A DNA stretch of 64,000 bases from Nocardioides campestrisoli (GCF_013624435.2 NZ_CP061768.1:2632001-2696000), one strand, 5' to 3'; positions 35,124-44,518 are shown, counted from the stretch's first letter. The notes: generated from the sequence alone by a model not told the origin. Numbers and translations are program-made.

Positions 35124-36490
35124 CGTCGATGCACCACCTTGTCGTAGAGGCTGGTCAGCCGGTCGTCGGGGTCGTAGCGGCGCTTGACCTCCGCGAGCTC
35201 CGGTCCGCCGTAGAGCCCGTCGAAGGTCTCGCGGTCGTAGAAGGCCTCCGAGTAGAGCGACTTGTGCCCGCCCAGCTCGCTCACCTTCGTCTCCACCGCC
35301 CGGTTGAGCGGGGAGTCCTCGGCTCCGGGTCCCACCGGGACGGTGCCCCAGAAGCCGACGTTGACGTAGGTCCTGCCCGGCTCGAGCGGGTACGTCGGCC
35401 ACGCGCGCGAGGTGCGCAGCCGCAGCGGGCACAGCCACACCGGCCGCATCCCGACCTCCCGGTCGAACCAGGCCAGGAACTCCCCGAGCGCCTCGACGGG
35501 CACCTCGACGTCCTGGACGACGCGCTCACGCCGTGGCCGGCCGGCCCGGGCGTCGAGGCGATCGACCAGGCCCACCCGGCGGTCCAGGGCGACGAGCCGC
35601 TGGTAGACGTCCGAGCGCCGCCACCGGCGGGGCCACAGCCGGCGGACGACCGGATGCCCCAGGCCGAAGGCGCGCGAGCACCAGAACCAGTCGGTGTCCC
35701 AGCGCCACACGTAGTCGGCGGCGGTCAGCAGGTCGGTCTCCCGCTCCTGCACCGAGCGCCAGTAGACGCCCGTCCTGGTGTAGTCGGAGACCGGGCCGGG
35801 CTCCGCGCCGAACCGCGCCAGGGTCAGGCGCAGCTGCGTGGGGGTGAAGGCCACCCCGTCCATCCCGTCGACGCGCTCGCCCTCCCAGCGCCGGGTCGCG
35901 ACCACCTCCTCGACCGCTGCCGCGAGGCTGCCGGCGTCCGGGAACTCGACGTGCCGCAGTGCCACGTGGGTGCCGATCGGCTCGAGCTCGATGCGCAGCC
36001 GGGTCGCGTAGCCCAGCGACCCGTAGGAGCTGGGGAAGGCGTCGAAGAGGTCGTCCCCCGGCCGGCAGGTGACCAGCGTCCCGCCGCCGGTGAGCACGTC
36101 CATCTCCAGCACCGACTCGTGCGGAAGCCCGGAGCGGAAGCTGGTCGACTCGATGCCGAGCCCGCTGACCGCCCCGCCCAGGGTGATGGTGCGCAGCTGG
36201 GGCACCACGAGCGGGATCAGACCGTGCGGCAGGGTGGCGGCGACCAGCCGTTCGTAGGTGCACATCCCCTGCACCTCGGCCCGCCGGGACTCGGGATCCA
36301 CCGAGAGCACGCCGTCCAGGCCGCTCACGTCGAGCCCCGTGCCGACCTCGACGCGGGGTCGGAACAGGTTCGTGGTGGTCTTCGCCAGCCGCACGGGGGC
36401 GCCAGGCGGCAGAGCCGCGTACGACGCCTGCAGACGGGCGACGGCGGCCGCATGACGTCGGCCCTCCCGAGGAGCCACGACGAGGCTCAC
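35120..36490 (-). CDS. tmsA: FAD-linked oxidoreductase (TmsA/BfaA type)
   Basis: The 456-residue protein has a PCMH-type FAD-binding domain (VRLAKTTTNLFRPR, GMCTYERLVAATLPHGLIPLV, and ITLGGAVSGLGIESTSFR) and a C-terminal domain ending in RRYDPDDRLTSLYDKVV, like sterol delta-24 reductase relatives. In the tms pair this type reduces the 10-methylene lipid. The GTG at 36490 was preferred to one at 36499 because TAGCGT lies 7 bases before it. The bfaA/tmsA name is assigned by family and coupling to tmsB. Confidence 0.85.
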   Translation of the reverse strand: MSLVVAPREGRRHAAAVARLQASYAALPPGAPVRLAKTTTNLFRPRVEVGTGLDVSGLDGVLSVDPESRRAEVQGMCTYERLVAATLPHGLIPLVVPQLRTITLGGAVSGLGIESTSFRSGLPHESVLEMDVLTGGGTLVTCRPGDDLFDAFPSSYGSLGYATRLRIELEPIGTHVALRHVEFPDAGSLAAAVEEVVATRRWEGERVDGMDGVAFTPTQLRLTLARFGAEPGPVSDYTRTGVYWRSVQERETDLLTAADYVWRWDTDWFWCSRAFGLGHPVVRRLWPRRWRRSDVYQRLVALDRRVGLVDRLDARAGRPRRERVVQDVEVPVEALGEFLAWFDREVGMRPVWLCPLRLRTSRAWPTYPLEPGRTYVNVGFWGTVPVGPGAEDSPLNRAVETKVSELGGHKSLYSEAFYDRETFDGLYGGPELAEVKRRYDPDDRLTSLYDKVVHRR

Positions 36491-36497
36491 CCGGCCC

Positions 36498-36503
36498 ACG
36501 CTA
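36498..36503 (-). promoter_or_regulatory. -10 element, leaderless promoter of tmsA-tmsB
   Basis: TAGCGT on the minus strand ends 7 bases before the GTG at 36490. Confidence 0.45.
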
Positions 36504-36569
36504 GGGCAGGTGCCCCGGAGGCGCCAGGGTCCAGGGCGAGGTCACTCGCAGGCGGACCGGGCGGTGCGC

Positions 36570-36935
36570 TCAGGCCCCGGGGCCCACCGCGGTGGTCTCC
36601 GCGACCGCCCCGCGGGCGTCGCCCCGGTGCAGCACGACGTCGGGCCCGCCCAGGTCGCGCAGCGCCGCCACGTCCTCGGCCGACCCGGCCGACGCCCCGT
36701 CGGCACCCAGCACCACGGCTGCCTCCAGGCCGCGAGAGCCGGAGGCGACCGCCATCCCCACGCAGACCTGCAGGGCGGAGAGGCGCAGCGAGGGCAGGTC
36801 GACGGTGGCCGCGGCGTAGGTGCGCCCGTCGCTGTCGCGGACGGCGGCTCCCTCGGCGGCCCCGACCCTGGCCCGGGTGGACCGGGCCAGCGTGACCAGC
36901 TTGGCGTCCTCCGCGCTCAACCCGTGCTCAGCCAT
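36570..36935 (-). CDS. Cytidine deaminase-like protein lacking the zinc site
   Basis: The 121-residue protein aligns by eye with the cytidine deaminase fold (AKLVTLARSTRARVGAAEGAAVRD ... YAAATVDLPSLRLSALQVCVGMAVASG). The HAE/CAE and PCxxC motifs that bind zinc are absent: the first helix has LRLSALQVCV where the catalytic Cys/Glu should be and the second motif is missing. It is therefore unlikely to deaminate. Degenerate copies in this place between era and the CNNM gene are a known actinobacterial feature. It overlaps the CNNM gene by 8 bases. Confidence 0.82.
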   Translation of the reverse strand: MAEHGLSAEDAKLVTLARSTRARVGAAEGAAVRDSDGRTYAAATVDLPSLRLSALQVCVGMAVASGSRGLEAAVVLGADGASAGSAEDVAALRDLGGPDVVLHRGDARGAVAETTAVGPGA

Positions 36936-38253
36936 CGACCCGCTCCTGTGTCCCGGCCCGGTCGGCCGACTCGTCCTGGTCCTGGTCCAGCCACTCGCCG
37001 ACCCGGTTCACCAGCACCGTGCCGACCTTGTTGCGCCGCCCCGAGGGGCCCTCGGCCTCGAAGCGCAGCCCGTGCACCTCGACCGCCGAGCCGGGGATGG
37101 GCACCTTCCCCAGGTACTTGGCCATCAGGCCGCCCACCGTGTCGACGTCGTCGTCGACCACGTGCACGCCGAAGACCTCGCCGAGGTCGCTCACCGGGAA
37201 GCGGGAGGAGACCCTGGTACCGGCGTCGGTGGTCTCGATCCCGGCCTCCGCCTCGTCGTACTCGTCGGTGATCTCCCCGACGATCTCCTCCAGCACGTCC
37301 TCGATGGTCACCAGTCCCGCGGTGCCGCCGTACTCGTCGACCACGACCGCGATGTGCTGGCGCGAGGCCTGCATCTCGGCGAGCAGTTGGTCGGCGGGCT
37401 TGGAGTCCGGGACGTAGTGCACCGGGCGCATCAGCTCGTCGATGCGCTGCGTCGTCTCGACCTCCGGGTCCTCGAAGTCACGGCGGACGATGTCCTTGAG
37501 GTAGGCCATGCCGACGACGTCGTCGAGGTTCTCGTCGATCACCGGCACCCGGGAGTAGCCGCTGCGCAGGAAGAGCGACATCGCCTGGCGCAGGTTCTTG
37601 TGCCGCTCCAGGTAGACGATGTCCGGCCGGGGCACCATCACCTCGCGCACGATCGTGTCGCCGAGCTGGAAGACCGAGTGGATCATCTTCCGCTCGCCCT
37701 CCTCGATCACCGCGGAGGCCTCGGCCAGGTCGACCAGCTCGCGCAGCTCGGTCTCGGTGGAGAACGGCCCGCGCCGGAAGCCGCGGCCGGGGGTGATCGC
37801 GTTGCCCAGCAGGATCAGCAGCTGCGGCACCGGTCCGAGGATGCGGGTGACCGCCACCACCGGACCGGCAAGCGCCAGGCCGACCGCGACGCGGTGCTGG
37901 CGTCCCATCGTGCGCGGCGCCACGCCGACCACCACGAACGAGACCAGCAGCATGACGCCGAGCGAGGTCGCCACCGTGGGCCACCACCGCCCGCCGAGCA
38001 GGTCGGAGACGGTGAGCGTCACCAGGACGATCGCGCCCGTCTCGAAGAGCAGCCGCAGCATCAGGACGGTGTTGAGGTATCGCGGGGCGTCGTCCAGGAT
38101 CTGCAGCACCCGGCGGGCGCCGGTGCGCCCCTCGGTGACCAGCTCCTCGGCACGGGCGCGGGAGAAGCCGCTCAGCGCGGCGTCGGCGGCGGAGAAGCCC
38201 CCGGCCACGAACACCATCGCCGCCGCCCCCACCAGGACCCACAGGGCGCTCAC
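36928..38253 (-). CDS. CNNM/CorC family membrane protein (DUF21-CBS-CorC_HlyC)
   Basis: The 441-residue protein has an N-terminal DUF21 domain with four membrane segments (residues 1-150), a CBS pair (VMVPRPDIVYLERHKNLRQA ... VPVIDENLDDVVGMAYLKDIV ... IAVVVDEYGGTAGLVTIEDVLEEIVGEI) and a C-terminal CorC_HlyC domain. The family transports or senses Mg2+ and is often mislabelled haemolysin. The GTG at 38253 has AGGAGG upstream. It lies in the run phoH-ybeY-CNNM-CDA-like. Confidence 0.92.
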   Translation of the reverse strand: MSALWVLVGAAAMVFVAGGFSAADAALSGFSRARAEELVTEGRTGARRVLQILDDAPRYLNTVLMLRLLFETGAIVLVTLTVSDLLGGRWWPTVATSLGVMLLVSFVVVGVAPRTMGRQHRVAVGLALAGPVVAVTRILGPVPQLLILLGNAITPGRGFRRGPFSTETELRELVDLAEASAVIEEGERKMIHSVFQLGDTIVREVMVPRPDIVYLERHKNLRQAMSLFLRSGYSRVPVIDENLDDVVGMAYLKDIVRRDFEDPEVETTQRIDELMRPVHYVPDSKPADQLLAEMQASRQHIAVVVDEYGGTAGLVTIEDVLEEIVGEITDEYDEAEAGIETTDAGTRVSSRFPVSDLGEVFGVHVVDDDVDTVGGLMAKYLGKVPIPGSAVEVHGLRFEAEGPSGRRNKVGTVLVNRVGEWLDQDQDESADRAGTQERVDG

Positions 38254-38281
38254 CGGAGACCTCCTCGGACGCTCGCAGAAC

Positions 38282-38746
38282 TCACTGGTCGGCAGACGCC
38301 GCGGCGCGCCAGTGCTCCAGCAGCCGTGCCTGGAGGTCGAACATCTCCTTGTGCTCCTCCGGCTCCGCGTGGTCGTAGCCCAGGAGGTGGAGGATGCCGT
38401 GCACCGTGAGCAGCTCGATCTCGGCCTCGGTGCCGTGGCCGGCGGTCTCACCCTGCTGCCGGGCCACCTCGGGGCACAGCACCAGGTCGCCGAGGACACC
38501 CTCCTCGGGCTCCTCGTCGACCAGACCGGGACGCAGCTCGTCCATCGGGAAGGCGAGGACGTCGGTGGGCCCTTCCTTCTCCATCCACTGGCCGTTGAGC
38601 TGGGCGATCGTCTCCTCGTCCACGGCCTTGATGCAGAGCTCGGCCTGCGGGTGGACCCGCATGCTGTCCATCACGAACCGGCTCAGCGCGGCGAGCCGGC
38701 GCACGTCGAGCGGCAGGCCCGACTCGTTGAGGATCTCGATGCTCAT
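38282..38746 (-). CDS. ybeY: Endoribonuclease YbeY
   Basis: The 154-residue zinc endoribonuclease matures 16S rRNA and takes part in ribosome quality control. The metal motif HGILHLLGYDH is complete near residue 115. It opens with MSIEILNESGLPLD. It overlaps phoH by 4 bases. Confidence 0.95.
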   Translation of the reverse strand: MSIEILNESGLPLDVRRLAALSRFVMDSMRVHPQAELCIKAVDEETIAQLNGQWMEKEGPTDVLAFPMDELRPGLVDEEPEEGVLGDLVLCPEVARQQGETAGHGTEAEIELLTVHGILHLLGYDHAEPEEHKEMFDLQARLLEHWRAAASADQ

Positions 38747-39747
38747 CGGCGCTCCCTGGTCCCGGCGCCGGCGCTCTCGGCGCGCGCGTCGAACTCGTCG
38801 TACGCCGCGACGATCTTGCCGACCAGCCGGTGCCGGACGACGTCGTGGCTGGTCAACCGGTTGAAGACCACGTCCTCGACCCCGGTGAGGATGCTCTCGA
38901 CCACCTTGAGCCCGGACTTGACACCCCCGGGCAGGTCGACCTGGGTGACGTCACCGGTGACCACGATCTTGGAGCCGAAGCCCAGCCGGGTCAGGAACAT
39001 CTTCATCTGCTCGGGCGAGGTGTTCTGCGCCTCGTCGAGGATGATGAACGCGTCGTTGAGGGTCCGGCCACGCATGTAGGCCAGGGGGGCCACCTCGATC
39101 GTGCCCGCGGCGAGCAGCTTGGGGATCGTCTCGGGGTCGATCATGTCGTGCAGCGCGTCGTAGAGCGGGCGCAGGTACGGGTCGATCTTCTCGCTCAGCG
39201 TGCCGGGCAGGTAGCCCAGCCGCTCCCCCGCCTCGACCGCCGGACGGGTCAGGATGATCCGGGTGACCGCCTTGGCCTGCAGCGCCTGGACCGCCTTGGC
39301 CATCGCCAGGTAGGTCTTGCCGGTGCCCGCCGGGCCGATGCCGAAGGTGATGGTGTGCTTGTCGATCGAGTCGACGTAGCGCTTCTGGTTCAGCGTCTTG
39401 GGCCGGATCGTCCGACCCCGGTTCGACAGGATGTTGAGCGAGAGCACGTCGGCCGGGCGCTCGGTGGTCTCCTGGCGCAGCATCGACACGATCCGCTCGA
39501 TGGTCTCCGAGGTGACGCCCTGCCCGGTGCGCAGGATCGCGACGACCTCGTCGAGCAGCCGCTCGGCCAGGGCGATCTCGGCGGCGTCACCGTGGAAGGT
39601 GACGCGGTTGCCGCGGACGTGCACGTCGGCGTCGAAGGATTCCTCGATCAGCGCGAGGTGCTCGTCGCCCGGTCCCAGGAGGCTGACCATGTTGATGCTG
39701 TTGGGCACCACGACGGTGTGCTTGGTGATGAGTGGCGAGTCAGTCAT
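38743..39747 (-). CDS. phoH: PhoH family ATPase
   Basis: The 334-residue protein has an RNA-binding-like N-terminus and a PhoH ATPase domain with Walker A FGIGPAGTGKTYLAMAKAVQ, Walker B NDAFIILDEAQNTSPEQMKMFL and the sensor VVTGDVTQVDLP. It is coupled to ybeY, matching the ybeZ-ybeY pair in which both act in rRNA processing. The ATG at 39747 (MTDSPLITKHT) has GGGGAA upstream; a start 15 codons earlier is possible but less likely. Confidence 0.93.
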   Translation of the reverse strand: MTDSPLITKHTVVVPNSINMVSLLGPGDEHLALIEESFDADVHVRGNRVTFHGDAAEIALAERLLDEVVAILRTGQGVTSETIERIVSMLRQETTERPADVLSLNILSNRGRTIRPKTLNQKRYVDSIDKHTITFGIGPAGTGKTYLAMAKAVQALQAKAVTRIILTRPAVEAGERLGYLPGTLSEKIDPYLRPLYDALHDMIDPETIPKLLAAGTIEVAPLAYMRGRTLNDAFIILDEAQNTSPEQMKMFLTRLGFGSKIVVTGDVTQVDLPGGVKSGLKVVESILTGVEDVVFNRLTSHDVVRHRLVGKIVAAYDEFDARAESAGAGTRERR

Positions 39748-39844
39748 GTTCCCCGTGGGGTGGCCTTTCGGATGGCGGCTTGGCCACCCCATGCTACGTC
39801 GGGGCCGGGCACGCCTCCCAGCGAGTTCTCGCCCGGGCGCCCGC

Positions 39845-40204
39845 TCAGCCGGGGGGCCAGGTCAGCGGTCGCCCGCCGAGCAGGTGCAGGTGGGTGTGGA
39901 ACACCGTCTGGCCGGCGCCCGCCCCGGTGTTGAAGACCAGCCGGTAGTCGCCGGCCAGCCCCTCGGCCTCGGCGACCGCGTCGGCGACCCGCACCAGGTC
40001 CGCGAGCGCCTCGGGTGCCTGGGTGGCCAGCTCGACGGCGTTGGCGTGGTGCTCGCGCGGGACCACCAGGACGTGCGTGGGCGCCTGGGGGTTGATGTCG
40101 CGGAACGCCACGGAGCCGTCGCTGGTGTGGACGACCTCGGCGGGCACGTCACCGGCCACCAGCCGGCAGAAGAGGCACGTCTCGGAGGGACTCGGATCGC
40201 TCAT
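39845..40204 (-). CDS. HIT family protein (HinT-like)
   Basis: The 119-residue histidine-triad hydrolase has the zinc-finger-like CLFCRLVAG at the N-terminus and the active-site HTHLHLLGG (HxHxHxx). Such proteins hydrolyse nucleoside phosphoramidates. It lies 68 bases after rsmE on the same strand. Confidence 0.94.
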   Translation of the reverse strand: MSDPSPSETCLFCRLVAGDVPAEVVHTSDGSVAFRDINPQAPTHVLVVPREHHANAVELATQAPEALADLVRVADAVAEAEGLAGDYRLVFNTGAGAGQTVFHTHLHLLGGRPLTWPPG

Positions 40205-40272
40205 GAGCGCACTCTCCCACGCGGCGGCCCGAGCTGTCTGCCGCCGGCCCGTCGGCCCCGGCGACCGGGTCG

Positions 40273-41019
40273 CTACCGCCAGCGCGCCGAGCGCGCCATC
40301 AGCGCCGCCACCGCGGCGACCCCGGCGGTCGAGGTACGCAGCACCTCGGACCCCAGACGGGCGACCCGCGCCCCGGCGTCGGTCAGCGCCGCCAGCTCCT
40401 CGGGCGAGATCCCGCCCTCCGGGCCGACCACCAGCAGGACCTCGCGCGCGGAGTCCGGCAGCGCGGGCAAGGGGTCGGCGGCGTCCTCGTGCAGGACCAC
40501 GGCGAGGCCGTCTGCGCCCAGCCCCGCGACGAGGTCGCAGACCTCGGCGGTGGTGGCCAGCTCCCGCACCTCGGGGAACCAGGAGCGGCGCGCCTGCTTC
40601 GCCGCCTCGGCGGCCGTGGCCACCCACTTGGCGTGCGACTTGACCGCACGCTCCCCGCGCCAGACCGCGACGCTGCGAGCGGCCGCCCACGGGACGACGA
40701 CGTCCACCCCGACCTCGGTCAGCACCTCGACCGCCAGCTCGCCGCGGTCACCCTTCGGCAGGGCCTGCACCACGGTGAACGCCGGGCTGGGTCGCGGCGT
40801 CTGCTCCAGCGCGGAGACGGTCACCGCCAGGAGCCGCTTGCCGGTGCCGGTCACCTCGCCCTGGGCGGCCAGGCCGAGACCGTCGGTGAGCACCACCTGC
40901 TCGCCCACCCGGAGCCGGCGTACGGCGACCGCGTGGTGAGCCTCGGCACCGGTGACCTCGACGACCTCCCCGACCCGGACGCCGGCGAGCGTGGGGACCC
41001 GGTGCACGGGCAGCGACAT
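40273..41019 (-). CDS. rsmE: 16S rRNA (uracil-1498-N3)-methyltransferase
   Basis: The 248-residue SPOUT methyltransferase has a PUA-like N-terminus and the C-terminal knot with LLVVGPEGGISPEELAAL and VARLGSEVLRTSTAGVAAVAAL. It methylates U1498 in helix 44 of 16S rRNA. The gene follows dnaJ by 11 bases, as in many actinobacteria. Confidence 0.95.
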   Translation of the reverse strand: MSLPVHRVPTLAGVRVGEVVEVTGAEAHHAVAVRRLRVGEQVVLTDGLGLAAQGEVTGTGKRLLAVTVSALEQTPRPSPAFTVVQALPKGDRGELAVEVLTEVGVDVVVPWAAARSVAVWRGERAVKSHAKWVATAAEAAKQARRSWFPEVRELATTAEVCDLVAGLGADGLAVVLHEDAADPLPALPDSAREVLLVVGPEGGISPEELAALTDAGARVARLGSEVLRTSTAGVAAVAALMARSARWR

Positions 41020-41030
41020 CGCGAGCGCCG

Positions 41031-42200
41031 TCAGTGCCCGAAGGCGTCGCGCAGCCGGCCGAAGACCGACTTGCCGGACGCCTTCACGGTGCCCTCCGGA
41101 GACTCCTCGCCGCGCAGCTGCGACAGCTCGCGGAGCAGCTCCTCCTGGCGGGCGTCGAGGCGGGTGGGCGTCTCGACGATCACGGTGACGACCAGGTCGC
41201 CCCGCCCGCCGCGCAGGCCCGGCACGCCCTCGCCGCGGATCACCTGCTCGGTGCCGGACTGGGTCCCGGGCCGGATCTCCAGGTCGAAGGTGGTGGGCTT
41301 GTCCTCGCCCTCCTCGTGCAGGTCGGCCTCCAGCAGCGGCAGGACGACGGTGGTGCCCAGCGCGGCCGCGGTCATCGGCACCGAGACCGTGCAGTGCAGG
41401 TCGTTGCCGGCACGGATGAACGTCGGGTGCTGGGCGACCCGGATCTCGACGTAGAGGTCCCCGGCGGGCCCGCCGCCGGGGCCGACCTCGCCCTGCTCCG
41501 CGAGCTGGACGCGGGTGCCGTCGTCGACGCCCGCGGGGATCTTCACGGTGAGGGTGCGCCGCGAGCGCACCCGCCCGTCACCCGCGCACTCCCGGCACGG
41601 GTCAGCGATGACCGTGCCGAAGCCACGGCAGGCGGCGCACGGGCGCAGCGTGCGGATCTCGCCCAGGAACGAGCGCTGCACCTGGGCGACCTCACCGGCG
41701 CCGCGACAGGTCTCGCAGGTGGTCGGGTGGGTGCCCGGGGCGGTGCCCTCGCCGTGGCAGGTGGTGCACGCCACCGCGGTGTCGACCTTGATCTCCCGGG
41801 TCACGCCGAAGGCGGCCTCGGCCAGCTCGATCTCGAGGGCGATCAGCGCGTCCTGGCCCCGCCGGGTGCGCGGGCGGGGTCCGCGGCCGCCACCGGTCGC
41901 CGCGCCCGGTCCGGCGCCGCCGAAGAACGCGTCCATGATGTCGGTGAACGAGAACCCCGCTCCCTGGCCGAACCCCCCGGCGCCGCCGAAGGGGTCGCCG
42001 CCGCGGTCGTAGTGCGCCCGCTTCTGCGGGTCCGAGAGGACCTCGTAGGCGCCGGTCACCTCCTTGAACCGCTCCTGGGTCTCGGGGTCCGGGTTCACGT
42101 CCGGGTGCAGCTGGCGCGCCAGCCGTCGGTAGGCCTTCTTGATCGTGTCGGCATCGGCGTCCTTGGGCACACCGAGCAACTCGTAGAGGTCCTGGCTCAA
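41031..42200 (-). CDS. dnaJ: Chaperone protein DnaJ
   Basis: The 389-residue type I Hsp40 co-chaperone has a J domain with HPD ([10 protein letters not shown]), a Gly-rich linker and four CxxCxGxG-type zinc motifs ([32 protein letters not shown]), then the substrate-binding C-terminal domain. The start is TTG at 42200, with AAGGACGAAG directly upstream; no in-frame ATG or GTG is close. Following hrcA by 37 bases, it is the dnaJ2 type controlled with hrcA. Confidence 0.94.
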   Translation of the reverse strand: MSQDLYELLGVPKDADADTIKKAYRRLARQLHPDVNPDPETQERFKEVTGAYEVLSDPQKRAHYDRGGDPFGGAGGFGQGAGFSFTDIMDAFFGGAGPGAATGGGRGPRPRTRRGQDALIALEIELAEAAFGVTREIKVDTAVACTTCHGEGTAPGTHPTTCETCRGAGEVAQVQRSFLGEIRTLRPCAACRGFGTVIADPCRECAGDGRVRSRRTLTVKIPAGVDDGTRVQLAEQGEVGPGGGPAGDLYVEIRVAQHPTFIRAGNDLHCTVSVPMTAAALGTTVVLPLLEADLHEEGEDKPTTFDLEIRPGTQSGTEQVIRGEGVPGLRGGRGDLVVTVIVETPTRLDARQEELLRELSQLRGEESPEGTVKASGKSVFGRLRDAFGH

Positions 42201-42237
42201 CTTCGTCCTTCGTCGTGGGTGGGAATGGGCGGGGCGC

Positions 42238-43269
42238 TCAGGCCTCGTCCAGGATGCGGGAGACGTAACGGGCGACGGCGCGGACCGCTGCCATGGTGCC
42301 GGGGTAGTCCATGCGGGTGGGCCCCACGATGCCCAGGCTGGCCAGGGCGTCCTGGCCCGGCCCGTAGCCGGTGGCGACCACACTGGTGCCGGCGAGCTCG
42401 GTGTACGGGCCCTCGTGGCCGATCCGGACCGTCACCGCACCGGCGTCCGCCACCTCGCCGAGGAGCTTGAGCAGCACGACCTGCTCCTCGAGCGCCTCCA
42501 GCAGCGGCCGCACGGTGGTGTCGAAGTCCTGGCCGAAGCGCGCCAGGTTGGCCGCACCCCCGACCGCGACGCGCTCGTCGCGGCGGTGGTCGGACATCGC
42601 GTCGGTGAGCGCCTCGACGACCGCGGTGGTCAGGGCCAGGTCGGGAGCGGGGACCTCGCCCAGCAGGGCCGACAGCGCGGTCGCGGCCTCCGCGATCCGC
42701 TGGCCGGACGCGGTCCGGGCGATGCGCTGGCGCAGGTCGACCAGCCGGTCGTCGTCGAGCTCCCCGGTGCCGTCGGGCAGCTCGACCACCCGCTGCTCGA
42801 CCCGGCCGGTGGACAGGATCAGCACCAGCAGCAGGCGGCCCGGCGCCAGGAGCACGACCTCGACGTGGCGCACGGTGCTGCGCGACAGGGTGGGGTACTG
42901 CACGACCGCCACCTGGCGGGTGAGCTGGGAGAGGGTGCGCACGGAGCGCTGGACCACGTCGTCGAGGTCGACCGCACCGTCGAGGAAGGAGGCGATGGCG
43001 CGCTTCTCCGCCCCGGTCATCGGCTTGACGGTGGTCAGCCGGTCGACGAAGAGGCGGTAGCCCTTGTCGGTCGGCACCCGGCCGGCACTGGTGTGCGGCT
43101 GGTGGATGAATCCCTCGTCCTCCAGCGCGGCCATGTCGTTGCGCACCGTGGCGGGCGAGACCCCCAGCCCGTGCCGTTCCACGAGGGCCTTGGAGCCGAC
43201 CGGCTCCTCGGTGGCCACGTAGTCCTCCACGATCGCACGCAGGACGGCGAGCTTGCGGTCGTCCGACAT
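42238..43269 (-). CDS. hrcA: Heat-inducible transcription repressor HrcA
   Basis: The 343-residue repressor binds CIRCE sites. It opens with a winged helix ([46 protein letters not shown]) and continues with the GAF-like and insert domains. GGAGGAGCC precedes the ATG. A CIRCE-like operator lies 83 bases upstream, so HrcA should repress itself and dnaJ. Confidence 0.96.
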   Translation of the reverse strand: MSDDRKLAVLRAIVEDYVATEEPVGSKALVERHGLGVSPATVRNDMAALEDEGFIHQPHTSAGRVPTDKGYRLFVDRLTTVKPMTGAEKRAIASFLDGAVDLDDVVQRSVRTLSQLTRQVAVVQYPTLSRSTVRHVEVVLLAPGRLLLVLILSTGRVEQRVVELPDGTGELDDDRLVDLRQRIARTASGQRIAEAATALSALLGEVPAPDLALTTAVVEALTDAMSDHRRDERVAVGGAANLARFGQDFDTTVRPLLEALEEQVVLLKLLGEVADAGAVTVRIGHEGPYTELAGTSVVATGYGPGQDALASLGIVGPTRMDYPGTMAAVRAVARYVSRILDEA

Positions 43270-43351
43270 GGCTCCTCCAATCCTGGTGTCTCGCGCCGGG
43301 CACGGGCTCCGTGCCGCGGTCGCTGGTGTCGGGTCTGTCCCGGTCCGGATG

Positions 43352-43378
43352 CTGGCACTCTGCTTCCGCGAGTGCCAA
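43352..43378. promoter_or_regulatory. CIRCE operator
   Basis: On the minus strand TTGGCACTC-N9-GAGTGCCAG matches the CIRCE consensus TTAGCACTC-N9-GAGTGCTAA except at the outer positions. It lies between hrcA and the divergent MBL-fold gene and is nearer the MBL start (39 bases). Confidence 0.86.
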
Positions 43379-43403
43379 GTCTACTAGGCCCGCGAGCGCC
43401 GAC

Positions 43404-43409
43404 TAGGCT
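43404..43409 (+). promoter_or_regulatory. -10 element, leaderless promoter of the MBL-fold gene
   Basis: TAGGCT ends 7 bases before the ATG at 43417. Confidence 0.5.
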
Positions 43410-43416
43410 CGACGGC

Positions 43417-44166
43417 ATGACGCAGCTCGTCGAGGTAGCCGACCGGGTCTGGGTGGCACGGTACGCCGCCTACGACGTGAACGTGACAGTGCTCGGCGGG
43501 GAGCGCGGCCTCGTGGTCGTCGACAGCCGCGAGTCCGTGGAGGCGGGCCGCGAGCTGGCGGCCGACGTGGCGGCGCTCGGCCGCGGCGAGGTGGTCGCCG
43601 TCGTCAACACCCACGACCACGTCGACCACGTGGGCGGGAACACGGCGCTGGGCGCTCCCGAGGTGGTCGCCCACGAGGACGCGGACGTCCCCACCGCGAC
43701 CCGCACCTTCTCCTCGGTCAGCACCCTGGACCTGGGCGACCGGGTGGTCGAGCTCTTCCACCCCGGACGGGCCCACACCGCGGGCGACCTGGTCGTCCGC
43801 GTGCCGGACGCCGACCTCCTGGTCGTGGGCGACCTCGTGGAGGAGGCGACCCCGCCGTGGTACGGCGCGGACTCGTGGCCCCTGGACTGGCCGATCGCGC
43901 TGGACATGGTCCTCGGGCTGGCCTCCGGCAGCACCGTGGTGGTTCCCGGCCACGGCATCCCCGTGGACCGCGACTTCGTCGAGCAGCAGCGCGGCGACGT
44001 GGGCATCGTCGCGGAGACCCTGCGCGACCTGGCCGGACGAGGGGTTCCGCGGGCGGAGGCCCTGGCCGCGGCGTCGTGGCCGTTCCCGCCCGAGCACATC
44101 GCCGAGGGCGTCGCCCGCGCCTACGACCAGCTCCCCCAGGCCCGGCGCACGCTCCCGCTGGTCTGA
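43417..44166 (+). CDS. MBL-fold metallo-hydrolase
   Basis: The 249-residue protein has the metallo-beta-lactamase signature NTHDHVDHVGGN (HxHxDH), a second His in LFHPGRAHTAGDLVV, an Asp in LLVVGDLVEE and a last His in VVVPGHGIPVD, so both zinc sites look intact. Its substrate is unknown. It is divergent from hrcA with the CIRCE site in the shared gap, so heat control is possible but unproven. Confidence 0.9.
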   Translation: MTQLVEVADRVWVARYAAYDVNVTVLGGERGLVVVDSRESVEAGRELAADVAALGRGEVVAVVNTHDHVDHVGGNTALGAPEVVAHEDADVPTATRTFSSVSTLDLGDRVVELFHPGRAHTAGDLVVRVPDADLLVVGDLVEEATPPWYGADSWPLDWPIALDMVLGLASGSTVVVPGHGIPVDRDFVEQQRGDVGIVAETLRDLAGRGVPRAEALAAASWPFPPEHIAEGVARAYDQLPQARRTLPLV

Positions 44167-44218
44167 CCCAGGCCGCGCGACCCGTGTGACCACCCTCACC
44201 GCGGGGTACGACGCGACC

Positions 44219-44518
44219 ATGAGCGACCCCACCGACCTGCCCCAGGCCAGCAGCGAGTCCAGCGAGGCGGACGCCGACCACGGCGCCGGCGACACCGCGC
44301 CCGACGAGCGCTCGGTCGCCGGCATCGACGACGACCAGCTGCCCGAGGACGTGCGACCCGGCGAGGACAACCCGCTGGCCGAGCCCCTGGACCCCGACGA
44401 CCCGGAGACCAGGTCGCCCGACGAGCTGGGCATGCACGACGTCCAGGACGACAGCGCCGGCGACAGCTCGGGCGACAGTGCCGGCGAGGACGGTCAGGCC
44501 GGCATTCCCGAGGGCTGA
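44219..44518 (+). CDS. Acidic, low-complexity hypothetical protein
   Basis: The 99-residue protein is almost wholly Asp/Glu/Ser/Gly/Pro with no hydrophobic core (GIDDDQLPEDVRPGEDNPLAEPLDPDDPE) and is probably disordered. A GTG at 44186 is an alternative start. It runs in the same direction as the MBL-fold and DUF3097 genes. Compositionally it resembles short actinobacterial acidic proteins of unknown role; the coding call rests on the open frame and the codon pattern. Confidence 0.6.
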   Translation: MSDPTDLPQASSESSEADADHGAGDTAPDERSVAGIDDDQLPEDVRPGEDNPLAEPLDPDDPETRSPDELGMHDVQDDSAGDSSGDSAGEDGQAGIPEG

